Positions 46,091 through 59,050 of a stretch of DNA of 64,000 nucleotides are shown here, in pieces. The translations under genes and the position numbers were made by a program. Each line of letters begins with the position of its first letter. Position 1 is the stretch's first letter. This DNA comes from Endocalyx cinctus. Taxonomy: Eukaryota > Ascomycota > Sordariomycetes > Amphisphaeriales > Apiosporaceae. Below the pieces are notes generated by a model. The model searched no databases and had not been told where the DNA came from. It saw nothing but the letters and a program-made list of their open reading frames with translations. The stretch lies in contig BCKC01000001.1 in the NCBI GenBank assembly GCA_001600455.1, positions 2,444,441-2,508,440 of the forward strand, given 5' to 3'.

Positions 46091-47769
46091 TCAAACCTTA
46101 TAATTGCGCGGGTCCAGCTCCGCGATATCCGCGCTTCTAGCCTCCCCGTCCATAATCAGCTCGCTCATGAGTTTTCCCGTAGCCGGACCGTTCTGGACGC
46201 CCCAGCAGGTATGACCGGCGGCGACCCACAAGCCGCGAACCGAGGTGCCGCCGATCAAGGGGGCGAGCTCGCGGCCGCCGCGCACGTGCTGGGGCATGTA
46301 GCAGGCCTGCTTAGCTCGGACGGGAGCGGCCGCGAGGGTCGGGGAGACGGTTCCGAGGTAAGCGACGAGGTCGTCGCACTGGGCCTCGTCCGTGGACACG
46401 AGGTCGGCCGTGTCCGGGAGGGGCAGGCTCGCGTCGGGTTCGCCGCACGCGTACACCTCGCCGCCGGGACGGGCGTAGACCTCCGGGTCGACGTTGCCGC
46501 GGTGCCGTCGCTTCTTCTCGCCCCGCGCCGACCGGTGCCGCGGAACCCAGTCGGCCGGAAGCGATATGTTGGTGAAGACGGCGTAAGGGGTCACGTCGGC
46601 GCCGAACACGACGCTGTGCGCTCGCAGCCCTTCGACTTTGCTCTTGGGCAGGAGGCGCCCCGTCCACGGGCCCGCGGCGACCACGACGTCCGTTACGCCG
46701 ACGATGGTGCGCGGCTCGCTCGTGAATCGGTCGATGTACTCGACGCTCTTGACCCCGGTCGACTTCCCGTTCAGCTGCACCGTCGTGACGTACGCCCCGA
46801 GCCGGATCTCGGTCCCGCCTGCCCGCGCAAGTTCCGCCATCGCGTTGGTGAAATACAGGGGGTGCACTTGCGCCGTCTCCGTGTAGCCCGGAAGGCCCAT
46901 CTCAGCATACTCTTGCACGAGGTTCGAGTTGATCCAATCCAGGTCGGCCGGCAACTTAGATTGGTGAAGTAGGGCGGCGGCTGCTGCATCCTGCTTGGGG
47001 AGTTTCTTCCACTCTTTTTGTAGCGGCGTCTCGTTCTTATTTTCTCCTTCTACTACTGCTACTCCTCCTATAGCCTCTTTCTTCCGCTTCCGTCGTTGCG
47101 CCGGATTTGTTGTTCGGTTAGGCGATGGCGTCGTTGGGTAGTCGGCCAGGCCATGGGACACTGCATTGGTGGATAGTCGCCGTTGCTGCTTCTGGAGCTT
47201 CTCGTCAATCTTTCCAGGAGCACTCTCGCAGCCTTTATCCAGGTCTCGGCGGGTCACGGTGGCGGCAATTTGACCGCAGTCCAAGGTACGGTAACCCCAT
47301 CTATTCGCACCATCGTGTTCGGCAGCTAATTCGGCGTGTAGTCGATAAGATAGCGGGACAATACACATAGGATAAGCCCATTTTCCGAGCAAGCCGCCTG
47401 CCTTTCCCGACGCGCCGGCAGCTATAGAAGTCGCTTCTAGAAGAGTAATATGATGTAAAGCAGTGTTGAAAGAAGGATGTCGGGTCAAGTAATACGCCGT
47501 CGTGGTGCCGATGACACCTCCCCCTAACGAATGCAAGCACGATCAATGGTTAGTAAATACAGTAGCATAAGAACAATCATAATATTACGGGGTGTTTATG
47601 CATGATTCTAGAGCTAACGACACTTTGGGTAAAGAGGAACAGTTTAAATGTATCAGAGCAACGCAGAATAATGTAAGAAAATAAATAAATAAATAAATAA
47701 AATAGATGAGATGAAATGTTACACACCTATGATCACGATATGTCGCGGTCGGGGCATACGGCTGTCCAT
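46091..47769 (-). CDS. TDA3: FAD-dependent oxidoreductase, TDA3-like (DAO family)
   Basis: Two exons, 47769-47727 and 47523-46091, giving 491 residues; intron of 203 nt (donor gtgtgt, acceptor gttag). The splice restores the FAD-binding motif HIVIIGGGVIGTTTAYYL (residues 9-26, GxGxxG), which an unspliced start would break. ASGKAGGLLGKWAYP and the C-terminal KQACYMPQ, GLWVAAGHTCWGVQNGPATG match D-amino-acid-oxidase-like proteins, closest to yeast Tda3, an oxidoreductase implicated in endosome-to-Golgi traffic. An insertion of about 75 residues (roughly 105-180) is rich in Gln, Lys, Pro and Asn with a basic run RRKRKKE, and a second basic loop, RGEKKRRHRG, lies near 345. Coding DNA at 46200-46900 is very GC-rich. 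The substrate is unknown. Confidence 0.88.
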
Positions 47770-49103
47770 AGTCTATTATTTGACATGACCGATTTGATGG
47801 CCAGGGATATATGTACGTTGAAGGAGATTTTGTGTTCTCTCTTTTCACCTTGCAAGGTTGAACGTTGGAAAGAGTTTTGAACGATTGGTTTCTTGTCCCC
47901 TGGAATATGTTTTTTTTTTTTTCTCTCTCTCTCTATTTCAATCCCTTTTTGTTCCTGCTCTTTTATTTACTTAATAGTAAGTAAATACTGTGAAAACTCT
48001 TAAACTAATTATTTTCCTGGCGGCAGGCAAGCAGGCAAGGTGTATACTACATCCATGAATAGTATGTAGGTACTCCGAGTAGGTAGGGCTGGTAGGTAAG
48101 TCATATGAATATGTACAACTGAAAGTATTGTCCGAGTGGAGTTTAGGTACTTGGTAGTTTATTAAGGATTATTAAGTACTTAAGCAATTTATGCAAATAC
48201 TCAAGTAAGTAAGTACTAATTAGCGTCCATAATGCAAGTAGCTTCCACTAAGTCTTCTGAAGAGCTACCTCTCTACTGGAGGTGATAGCTGTTGGGTTAG
48301 CATACTTCAGATTTGATCTAAATTTAAAGTGGTAACTACCTAGGTAATTAACAACGGCGACAACAAGATCATGGACTTTAAGATATTCCGACACCCCGAA
48401 ATCCCTTCTTCCTCTTTCTCTTTCTCTTTCTCCTTCTCTTCCTTTCGGCGTATCGATTAGAAGAGCCCATGCCCGAATCAATATCGAAAGATCGTCCGTA
48501 GGTACAAATTCAAAACAACAAAACACAAACGATAATAAGTGAGGGGGCGGGGTGTCCCTCGTTGATATACAGTACATAGTATACTCTGTACCAGGTTTAA
48601 AGACCCTTTCTACCTTTACGTACGTATAATATATATAACTACTGCAATGAGACCCTACAAGACCTTAATATACCCCATCAACCCTATATAATATCCTTAT
48701 TGGACCTTTGAGCTTTTTTTACTTTCAATAATCCGATTAAGCTATCTGGCTATGTCACGTAAACCAGCTAAAAGAAAAGCTACGAGATGGGTCCATTTCA
48801 TACCGAGACCGAGGCAAGAAATAATAATACTAGGTACCTAGAGGTATACCTATCCAACACGAAAATATTTCAAATTATCAATCGTTGCTTTATCGCCGAA
48901 CTAAGTTAATCCGTTAAACCGGCTTTCTTATTTGAAATTGAAATCTCTTACATATTTTGTTACAAGGATAATCAAGCAGTACGCTGTACTTAACTTATTA
49001 CACCGTCGATGAAACCCACCCTCTCAAGTAGCGCTGTCCTATGTAATGTACATCATCACATCACATATTATCATCTAATTTTTATTCAAGTAAGGAGTAC
49101 TCA
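47770..49103. other. Divergent region TDA3-like / glutathione peroxidase
   Basis: 1.3 kb upstream of both genes. Contains a pyrimidine tract (about 48405-48445), many short TAGGTA/TACCTA direct and inverted steps (48060-48350, 48830-48860), and no supported gene. Confidence 0.45.
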
Positions 49104-49355
49104 ATGCAAAACCTCGTAAGAATATATAATAAGCCCGTTCCCATTTTTGAAATTGGTAATTATCGTTTTTTCTGTAAGACTAAAAATCAAAATAAGATTA
49201 CCTCTTCTTATTTCTCTTCCTTTTCTTCATCTTCTTCATCTTCATATTCAACCATCCGAACCACCGTTCCTCTTCTAATCACTACTACTGCTATTAAAAG
49301 CAATTATCGACCCATTACTCTAGCTACCCCGCCATCCATCACCTCATACGTAACA

Positions 49356-49985
49356 ATGGCTGCTGCTACTACTTTCTGGGACTTCAAGCCCAAGGACAGT
49401 AAGTTTACCTCGCGCTTCTTTCTCTATAAAACACTTCAATCAATGCTTGATATTTTATAAAATAAAAATAAAAATAAAATATAATGGAACCAGTATAACT
49501 AACTCTCACGCTTTACAGAGAAGGGTGTTGAGAAGCCCCTCTCCGACTACAAGGGCAAGGTCGTCCTCGTCGTCAACACCGCCTCCAAGTGCGGCTTCAC
49601 CCCCCAGTACGCCGGCCTCGAGAAGCTGTACAAGTCGATCACGGAGAAGCACGCCGAAGACTTCATCATCCTCGGCTTCCCTTGCAACCAGTTCGCATCC
49701 CAGGAGCCCGGCACCGACGACGATATCCAGAGCTTCTGCCAGGTCAACTACGGCGTCACCTTCCCCATCATGGGCAAGACCGACGTCAACGGCGACAACG
49801 CCGATCCCCTCTACACCTGGATGAAGGCGGAGAAGCCGGGACTCTTGGGTATGAAGCTCGTCAAGTGGAACTTCGAGAAGTTCCTCATCGGCCGCGACGG
49901 CAAGGTCAAGGGTCGCTGGGCCAGCACCACCAAGCCCGAGGCCCTCGAGAAGCCCATCCTCGACGAAATCGCCAAGAAGGAGTAA
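49356..49985 (+). CDS. HYR1: Glutathione peroxidase-like thiol peroxidase (Gpx3/Hyr1 type)
   Basis: Reduces hydrogen peroxide and lipid peroxides using thioredoxin and, in yeast, relays the signal to transcription factor Yap1. Exon 1 is 49356-49398, intron 49399-49518, exon 2 49519-49985; 169 residues. Peroxidatic Cys39 lies in NTASKCGF; GFPCNQFASQEPG and FCQVNYGVTFPI follow, with Cys88 as the likely resolving Cys and KWNFEKFLI at the end. These are the Gpx3 positions, with Cys not Sec. Met at 49356 has a strong context (AACAATGG). The same frame is open upstream to an ATG at 49104, adding 84 residues rich in Ser, Thr, Lys and Arg with one acidic residue, which could be a mitochondrial presequence. 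A gtaaga donor at 49174 leaves room for a 5' UTR intron instead. Confidence 0.93.
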
Positions 49986-51726
49986 GTCTCCTCGATTCGC
50001 AAACGTAAAACATGCATGTTTTTTTTTTCTTCTTTTATAAGTGCTTGGATATTCCGTGAGCGGAGTGGCGGCTCCTCGTGTGTTTCTTTCTTGAACAACT
50101 CTATATTGCATACATACTCTGATATGCTCATGTTCCGGAGTTGATGATGACGACTGTTGTTGACGATACCCATAGGGTGGCTAAGATATAATGATGGACG
50201 GAGAGGCCAGGACAAACCCATGCTTACCTAGTTCACTCAAGTTTTTTATTTTTAGCAAACCCAAATACATATTATTAGATGAAAATATACATATCGACCC
50301 TTTCAAAAGAAAATTGGTTTAAACTCATGTATCATACTGTGATAATTTTCTAGTATATATCAGGCACGCTTGCACACGCCTATCTATACCTACGTTCTAA
50401 TCTATGTAGAGAGAAAAAGGAGGGCTGCTACTTCTACGTGTTAACGAAGCTTGAGGCCCCTTGTGTATTCTCATGTAGGTACGAAACTTACTGCCCAAGC
50501 TTCTTCCGTATGTATGTATCTGCTCATAAAGATTCACCTATGGGCTTGAATATATATGGCCTAACTAATATGGTGTTCTAGAAGTCAATTACCCTTATAC
50601 CTCTGCACGAATATTTCCTCAGCTAGCGGTCATATCTCGTTCATCTTACCCAAGTTCCCTACCCACGAGGTGAACGCGCCTAACCCAAAGTCTAGATCAC
50701 CTCGTTTATGAGAGAGGCTTAAAAGGTCGAATCATGATAAGCCCATCATTCCGGAGTTTGCTAGAAATCATAATTTTTAATTTGGAGAGTCATGAATTCC
50801 GAAGTGAGTCGGTGAATGAGCAAGTAGTCAACTACTCAAAACTCCAATTTTCCAGCAAATCGAACGTGTCTTTCCGTCCCGAAGACTCACGGCCTGAAAA
50901 CCCCAGCTGCTGCGTTAATCGCGAAACAGAATGGCGAACCTCAGCTATAAGAAAGGGAAGCTCATTACAAGTAGTGCTATCTACGATGGCGCTCATGCAT
51001 CTCACTTAGAGGATCGGCTTGGTTACGATAGGATAACACCTTGGAAGCTCTCGGGCCGGTTGAGGAAATAGAAGCTCCCAGTGCTGAGTGAAGAGGGAGA
51101 ACAAAGATCAGAGATACATTAGAGTTAGGTAAGAAACATAACCAATCCCGTCACGAGTGGTGATCTTGCTAAATGTGAAAGTACCGCAGGTGCTAGTCAT
51201 GACGAGATCTAGTTAAACCCAACATTATGAACGTCAGAAGGCGACGAGTTAGGGTATCGAGTACGAGGATGAGCGAGAAAGCGAGAATTCTTGCACGAAA
51301 TGTACGGTACTAATGACGAGTGTCTAGCGAAGCTTGTAGCAGCTCTACTTCCCTCTCCCCTTTAATAAGACCATACTGCCAACTGTGATATGACAGTTCT
51401 AGCTCAGTTACGTCAAAGCTAGTATGAAATCTATCGGCCTTGTGTTTAAGTACACTGGATCAGGTATGATGTTGTTACTCCTTCCCAGCGTGATTTGATC
51501 ACTTGGGGGATTGCCCAGGTGGATAGGGGCTTCAAGTTGCGCCGTATAATCACTGGACATTGTAGCAGATTCTATTTAACTTACACATCTTATGCCAACT
51601 GAGCACGCTGGAAATGATATCAGAATATAGACGGCACTCATAAATAATCTCTAATCTAGCACATAATGTATTCTACATTCTACTTGCTATCTATCTGCGT
51701 CTTCTGAATGTCCTAAGCTAACAGCT
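49986..51726. other. Gene-poor stretch after GPX
   Basis: 1.7 kb with no recognised gene. The first 250 bp are likely the GPX 3' UTR (T run at about 50020-50035). A GC-richer part at 50860-51000 stays open but shows no family resemblance. Confidence 0.4.
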
Positions 51727-52821
51727 CTAGGCCGCATCACCAAGTAACCGATCCAAATGATTTTCTTCCAGTCTAGCATCTACCGTAACGGGTTGTTCAA
51801 TATCATCACCGCCCCTCATATTTAAAGATTTGACTAAAACAGTTTGATAAGACGAAGTCCGAGTATAACGTTAAGCATGAAAGCTTCAAAGAGGCAAGTG
51901 GAAATACCTTGATACTGACCGAGCTTTGTCATAGGCTTATCGTCCATCTCCTTGTCCTTGTACATTGATTTATTCTAGTGACTAGCAGACTTAATACCGT
52001 TGATTTAAGTTGGGAAAAAGCTCCGCGTTCACCATCACCAACCTTCGATACGTTTCTGAGCCTCAATCAGGGGCTGCGGACGAGACCGTTCAAGGGGCTC
52101 CTGAGCGGTGCCATTTGAAATGGAGAAGCGGAAGAATAATTCCATGAGGATATTTACATGTGACAAAAGACGATACACGTTTGATAAAGAGAAGTACCTA
52201 GTATCGCACCCAGTATACTATAAACACCGAAAGCATATTCTGCAGCCGGGGCTATCTTTTGACAGCTGCTTAATTAGGTATAGAAGTAGTCTTTGGGAAC
52301 CGGGCTAAGGGTATCTCGATACCGAACGCTTCATCTGACAAAGATTAGACGAGGTTCTTTACGCCGAGACATTTACTCTGCTCCGTCCATAATGCATCCG
52401 CTCACTTTGTTTCAATCCTACGTTCGTGGAAGTTGTCCCGCGCAGGAGGTCGCCGATGAACGGATCTAAGCGCTGACGATCTGCATCGAGATTGAGAGAG
52501 ACGGCCGTTATTCCGCAGTTGTCTACCCATCTCACGCTAGAACGCCGAGTGCAAGGAAGAAGATCCAGGGCAAAACGATAGACCTCAGTATAATCACGTG
52601 GTGCGAGAAAAAGCTCTACATCCATTACTACTATGTCGTCTCCAGTACGACTTATGCGTTGCATCCCGGAAGGGTGACATACTTTCCTAGATCGCTAACC
52701 TAGCGTACTTACTTACTACACGGACGATGCTGCTCGATATTATGGGCCGGTATCCGTCCTGAATCTCCGACAATACAAGTTCGTCAACTGCTCGCGTGAC
52801 CACAGGATAAACCACCCATGG
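51727..52821 (-). pseudogene. Degenerate or atypical multi-exon gene, family unknown
   Basis: Coding-like stretches on the minus strand have good splice signals. Block 1: 52821-52713 reads VVYPVVTRAVDELVLSEIQD and GYRPIISSSIVRV. A gtaagt..catag intron (52712-52631) leads to 52630-52406 (VMDVELFLAPRDYTEVYRFA, LDADRQRLDPFIGDLLRG). A gtgagc..gtcag intron (52405-52335) leads to 52334-52270 (EAFGIEIPLARFPKTTSIPN, stop). Block 2: 52100-52043 (EPLERSRPQPLIEAQKRIE), 51974-51908 (MYKDKEMDDKPMTKLGQYQ), and after a gtattt..tttag intron 51833-51727 (RGGDDIEQPVTVDARLEENH, stop). A hydrophobic frame, EYAFGVYSILGAILG, lies between at about 52265-52155. The two blocks cannot be joined in phase, and no start codon is certain, so this is either a decayed gene or one I have not resolved. 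I do not recognise the family. Confidence 0.38.
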
Positions 52822-55659
52822 CTACGTAGCCGACGCGACGAAGACGGCCGATGCTACGATACTATGTTTTTTTTTTTCTCTAGAAATACCACAAGTATAC
52901 TATATGTTCTTATTTTATTTTATCCTCTTTTTCGGGTTTTGCTGAACAGCCCTCCTTAGCCAACGGGTCTCGGGGCTTATCCCTGTTGGATGTTTCACCC
53001 ACCTCTTTTTTTCTCTGTAGGTTTTTCAAGATAACAAACCGACCTGGCGCCCCTCGTTTTGAGATTTCTTCGGCTACATGGTATTTTGCTCCACCCTTAT
53101 CTTATAAAGTATAGGTTATTATCTATTTTCCCGAGGTATAACGCATGTGGGGAAGTCTATATAGGACAAAATACATACATACATAGTACTATGTAGTAGT
53201 AATGAGCTCAACGTCCAAGGTGAAGGGGGGGTTAAGGTCGGTGAAGTCGGCGAGAGATTTTGCTGATTAATCCAACGTTTAAACCCATTTGCTATTACGT
53301 ACAATGAATATGGGTAGTGTTGTATTTTGCTTCGATAGAAGTGTAAGTACCTTGAAAAAAGACTGGACTCCACAGAAGAGAAAATTTCCTAATACGGGAA
53401 ACGACACGGGCAAGCCCCTGGTCGAGCAACCGGGGTGGGATGAGCAGCTGTCCACTACAACTACACAGTATTGTGTAGGTAGCGTATTTTTTTTTTTTTT
53501 TTCCAAAAAGACGCTTGCTATTACTATGTACGTTCGCCATGATAACCCTCCGAGGTGATACCCGTCCTAATGTCGAGCACCGACCTGCAAGGTCCCAGAG
53601 GAAAGATCAACCATGCTTTGGAGGTGTACGGTAGCGACTTGGACGCTTCGGCACTCATTTGATTGTCGGCTGCCGTTAGGCAAGCAAATTTCCCTAACGA
53701 GACGTGCATCGGTATTTGGTGGTGGTTCGAGCACAACTGTAGTATACATATCTTATTACAATATCATTAGGCATTTGATTTTTATTCTTTTAACCTAGTT
53801 CAAATCCGCAGAACCGATTGACCGGTGGGAGAGTATCGCACACCCGGAAATAAGTATCTTATTTCGCCGACGCACCATCAGTTTGCTACAAAAATACCAG
53901 CTCCGAAAATACCATTGTCTTTCCCTTTGAGTTATGGTTACGGAGTGCGGGGTTTAGGTAGCCTGGGCGGCCGCCTCACCGATGTTATGGTTGCTCGTCT
54001 ATGCCATCGCCTTGAGTTGCTGCCTCCAGGTTGAACAAAGTCAAAGTGACGAGAGGGTTAACTTACCGTTATTGTTACTCCCCCGGTACTTCACCGGTGA
54101 AAATTCAAACGTCGGAGTTGGAGGGTCGGCAAAACTTTATTCTTCAGCGTCGAATGATTTATGCATGTTTTAGTAGTAGCAATGTGCCCATGTTCCCCCG
54201 GGCGTCAGGCCAGTCGATGAGTAATATGCATCCTTCGAGAGGGTTCAGAGGTCTCTCTTTTTCTGATGAACCTAGTTGGAGTACCTCAGCCCCCCATTTC
54301 ACCTGCGAACAGGATATTTACATTATAAGTAAGTGTCATATTTGATCTGTCGAGTTACACATATCAAGAACCATATTGGGGGCTAAAGATATGTCATGTC
54401 ATGCATAGACGAAAGGAACATTTCCCGCCTTCCCCCCGCGCGGATGAGAACTCAAATATGCAGAATATCTCGGGGCTGGAAGGGCAGAAGGGGGGAGAGC
54501 AGGCATTCGAGATTGTGACTTTCGTTACGTCGTATAGTATATTGAAGAGTGAGTGGCTTCAATTACGAGGCGTTCTTAGAAATTATGTCAATGCGGAGAT
54601 CACTATTGTGATTGTAGGTGCATATTTCTCTCTCTCTTAAAAAAAAAAAAAAGACCCTGCAGCACTAATCGGATAATTCTCGCTGTCCTAAGAGGTGTGG
54701 GTGGTTAAGAACCATCCTAACAATGTAACAACAGCTGCGGTTCGATAATGGAGGGTACAGATCCAACGTTTCACTGTCAAAATCTCTTAAGTCCTACAAA
54801 TGGGCAGTTTTCTTTTTTTTTTTTTTATGGAGAGGTGCGACAAGGGCAGACACATCTGTCTAAACGTTATTGAGCAATGTATGCAGCTAAGTATCCAACC
54901 CCTTCGAGCAGAGTCAAGTTAGTTATCCACGGCGTAACAGGAGTTGGCGTCCCTTGTTTCTCTTTCATGCCCGTTGTTAAAAACAGAGCCCCCTTTACGA
55001 CGTGACATTGTAAAGTACGTCAGTGTACTTGAGAATGAGTATGACAGGTGGAGAAGCCTGCAGGCAGCCAGATACCTACATATGCGAACACTGGATATTA
55101 AAAAAATAGCGAGGTATGATTCGAAAGAGAGAGAATAAAGAAGAGAAAAAGGAGAACTCATAAGCACCGAATACTTGCCAAGATGATTATTCAGATAATC
55201 ACACCAATTGCCCCACTAGGAATCAGGCGGGAACAACATGAAAGGTTTTATGGGGATAAGAGTCGAAAAAAAAAAAAAAAACACAAAACCGAAGCGCGTA
55301 TGTCAAGACTGTGTATATGTAAATGTAAATGTAGATGTAAATCAGTAATCCTGTGCCTCATTCGCCGCATCTGACGAGAAAGATTATTTCTCTTCGGTGT
55401 CAGCGTAGGAAAAAAAAAAAAAAAAAAAGGACACCAATCGTAATTTCTTAAGACGTGGGGGTTTAGAGATGAAGAAGAGGGATAGGAATATCCGTCTTAC
55501 ATTACCTTAGAACCTACACTAACCTTAAAATTGCATATTTTACCCGAATAACTGTATCGACCTTTAAACCCAAAGTTCGTTGTGCAAATCCATAAGATGT
55601 AAGATGTTAGAATTAAGCCACCGTACGATGTGTACATGTAGCAAATCCCTCACCGATCC

Positions 55660-55715
55660 GGGTTCGAACCGAGGTGGGACGGGATATATTGCAGTGCAGG
55701 ACAAAGTCCAAGCCA
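55660..55715 (-). other. tRNA/SINE-like internal promoter remnant
   Basis: On the minus strand, GGTTCGAACCC (55670-55660) is a perfect RNA polymerase III B box. A weak A-box-like TGGCTTGGACTT lies about 45 nt upstream (55715-55704). The surrounding sequence does not fold as a tRNA: the acceptor halves do not pair and the T stem has a mismatch. It may be a SINE or tRNA-derived relic. Confidence 0.25.
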
Positions 55716-58700
55716 CTTTCACCGGATGTGATATTGACAGGCATAAATATACTAAATATACATAACTCTCCTTCATACTTTTTGCCATGTCAATTCCTAC
55801 CTAGCTATTTACTATTCTACTATATTCTTTCTGAACATCAGACGAGTCTCCATTTTATATAAATGCAAGTACTTGAAAGAATGTCAATGTAAATTTATAG
55901 TATACATATATGTAAGTATCTATCTGCACAGCCAGCTTTTGATGTACAGCCATCTAATGCACGCGCGCTTATTATAGTAGCGCTGGGAACCGTGGTTTGA
56001 TTTCCGAACTTGGTCCGGGGTATTGCAGGCCGGGCCGAATGACCCAGTGACCGGCCTTTAACAAGAATCCGAATAGGAGTTGTGGGTGTGGCTTGGAATA
56101 GAATAGAGGGAAAATATTTAAAAATAAAGAGTAAAGAGGGGAAACCTAGTATTTCCTTTCGACGGATTTTTGAGCGATATGTGAGAGTGAGTATCAAGGA
56201 TTCATGAAAATCAATAAAAAATAATAAGAAGAAAAGGTAAGAAAATGAGATAATAGACTCTAAATGCAATTTGAATGAAACCACCCGTACGAATCCAACG
56301 GACGAGGCCGACGATGATATGAAATCAGAAACTTACTGTTGACTAATCTTTTCCCCCCTTAAAGAGCTGACATATATTTACATAGTACTTCTTTCATAAA
56401 ACAAACGGTATGTTAAACAATCCACAAAAATGACTTCTGACCACCATAATAAAATCCGTATTATAGGTCTGGGTTTCTTCTGCAGGCACCATCGTAGCTC
56501 GAAGACAAGAGAGCGAGGCTGTACTATGTACAAGTATATGTAGGGGTACCGTAGCAGCATACATTACTACTGTAGCGGGGTTTCAGGGCTGATATTCAAA
56601 ATCGTTTCGCCCACTTTGTCTCCTCAACGAGAGGGAACAACCTTAATTTCCTTTCGAGTGTCAGGATATGTAAAAATGTGTTTACAACTATTTTGAGCCT
56701 TTCTACTTTGGTATTGACGTAGATCTATATATGTACTATGTAAGATGGATTTGCAAGTAAATTCAACCGCGGCAATGTCGTCTATATTACATACTATATA
56801 ACTACGAACTCGATAATCCCCACCACGCGTATTACTGCCTATCGTATATAATATCCGTTTCTTTTTCTTCTTTTATCGTTATTATCGTTCTTTTCTTTGT
56901 AAAAGGGGCCACCCCTGGCTAACAGGGCTTTTCCTAAACGATCTTCCCCTTTGTCTTTACCGAATGCCGGACGAGGTTTAGACGCGCGCTGTACCCAACG
57001 TCAGACCAGGGGGCCTTTTCGCGCAGAGAGGATCGGTAGGTTTATAACAGCATAATGCGTTCAAGCCAATGGGCGTTACTCGTACCACAATAGGATCCTC
57101 CCGGATCACTATGTAATAATATGGCACGGTTAAGTAATCATGACCCCCATAAGCCATAAGTCTTGGGAGTTGCGAATATCATTAAGATTGATATTCCTTT
57201 GGGATAGATGTAGCGACCAATTGAACCCCCAGAGTAAGGTCATTCGAAGTTGCAAGGTACAACAACAATACGGTATCGCAGGACTTCTACATAATCAAAT
57301 ACTTCGGGAATATCATCTTGACTAAGTAGCGATGATGTCGACGTAGAAACTGACTCAGGATACCCTGATACCCCCCTTTACGACTTTACAAGTATATGTA
57401 ATGCGACATGTACAGCACTGCCAGGACCAAGATGCATCTATTTATGTCGATATCTCGGATTTAAGTCGTGATCACCCGGCTCTTCTGTTCTGATCTGCTA
57501 GGCAACCATGACAGTTCATATAATACACCATGCTTGTCGTTTATCGTGATCGGCTCTTAAAATCTTGGGCTGACAAGAATCCCGGTATAGTAGTCATACT
57601 ATAGGCGTGATGAACGGGCATAGACGACGAGGATAATAGGTATTTTGGAGAAGCCATACTCATCATCCTGGAAGCTCGTCACGATGCTGGCGCTACACTA
57701 CTAACCCGCGACATGCGCCTATGAGCTCTACAACTATACCTACTACCCATGATGTAGCTATAATGATGGCTCACTTTTACATACGCAGCATAGTCACAAT
57801 TTACACGAGAGTAGTAGTTAGTCCTATGTTAAAGGTGGGGTGATGTAGGGAAGTGGTCATGGATCTCATCCATCGTCAGTCGTTTATCATATATTGATCT
57901 CGTCACTCAGCACACTTGATTTCTATTCCTATCGTCAGGGTCTCGCATAGACAGTTAAGGTTCCATTCATGGATGCGTATCCTAATACGCGAGCCTGGAA
58001 ATATGTAGCTACCACATGGGGTACATTTTGCGTGTGATACGTCTGATGGGAAAAAGAAAAGTGCAGAACCCTGAACGCTGTTTAAGCCGGTGGGCCTTAA
58101 ACCATATGAACTCTAGCGAGAGTAAAGCATAAGTCCGATTAGGTTTGGCAACAACGGAGACCTTGAAGTATAAGGTAATGATGCAGTGTACTACTACTTC
58201 TCACGGCCGCAGCAATTCAGGGTCCAACCTTGCAGACCGTTATATGACCGCCAAGTTGACATGTCTTTTCGATGTATCTAAAATGCAGTTCACGCCACAG
58301 GGCATACCCCTTTATGATACCTAGCTACTATGGAACGTTGAACATACATATTATTACTTACGAGTACGACACGATGGCGTCGGGGAGGAACAAGAGAAAA
58401 AAAAAAGAAACCATTATTTTCAAGTAGATCAGAACAAGAAGGGGTTATCCCTGAAGGAATGCGGCGAAAAGAAACCGTCTTTTTGCGGAGTTGTTACCGT
58501 TGCTGCCGCCTAATAAACCCTAAAATAGACGCTCTCATACTGCGTCAAAATCCTTCTGTCTACGCCGTATAGTCTGTCCCGTAGGAAGGTTGAAGTTTCA
58601 TGGAAGGACTGAATAGGCGGCTCGCACACCAACAAGCAAAGATTTCGGGGAAAGGAACCGACGTAGATCCGGCGCAGCCGCGTCTGCATCGCACATCGAT

Positions 58701-59013
58701 CCTACCCGCACGTCGAGCATCATCCCGGCAGCCTAGCATATGTAACACACGATTAAGATGGAAATGACACGGCCGTAAGTTCTTAAGTACGTTTATTTAA
58801 ATATAAGAAAAAAAATATTGTCATTACCTACTGCATACTGCGTATACGCAGCTCCCGATAATATCAGCACCGGAAGGCAGGAAAGCATGGATCAGAGATC
58901 TTGCCGGCATCTAATTACACTGCATGTCCAAAGGGTTTTGGAATATATCGTTAAGAAACTACCTTGACCGTTGATGATCGAGTAAGATGCAACTTCTAAC
59001 CCCCCTATAATTT

Positions 59014-59050
59014 CTTATTTTATTTTATTTTATTTTATTTTTTTTTTTTC
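59014..59050 (+). repeat. TTTTA pentamer repeat
   Basis: About five copies of TTTTA followed by a T run. Confidence 0.85.

Noticed and set aside
46211..46972. 253-codon plus-strand open frame opposite the FAD oxidoreductase gene
   Set aside because: It is an antisense shadow in very GC-rich coding DNA; composition is dominated by Gly, Arg and Val and shows no domain.
48248..48577. 109-codon minus-strand frame upstream of GPX
   Set aside because: Its middle is a translated CT microsatellite (Glu/Arg repeat) and the rest has no family character.
57620..57724. 35-codon plus-strand frame (YFGEAILIILEARHDAG) resembling a helical repeat
   Set aside because: Too short, without start or splice context that leads anywhere; could be chance.
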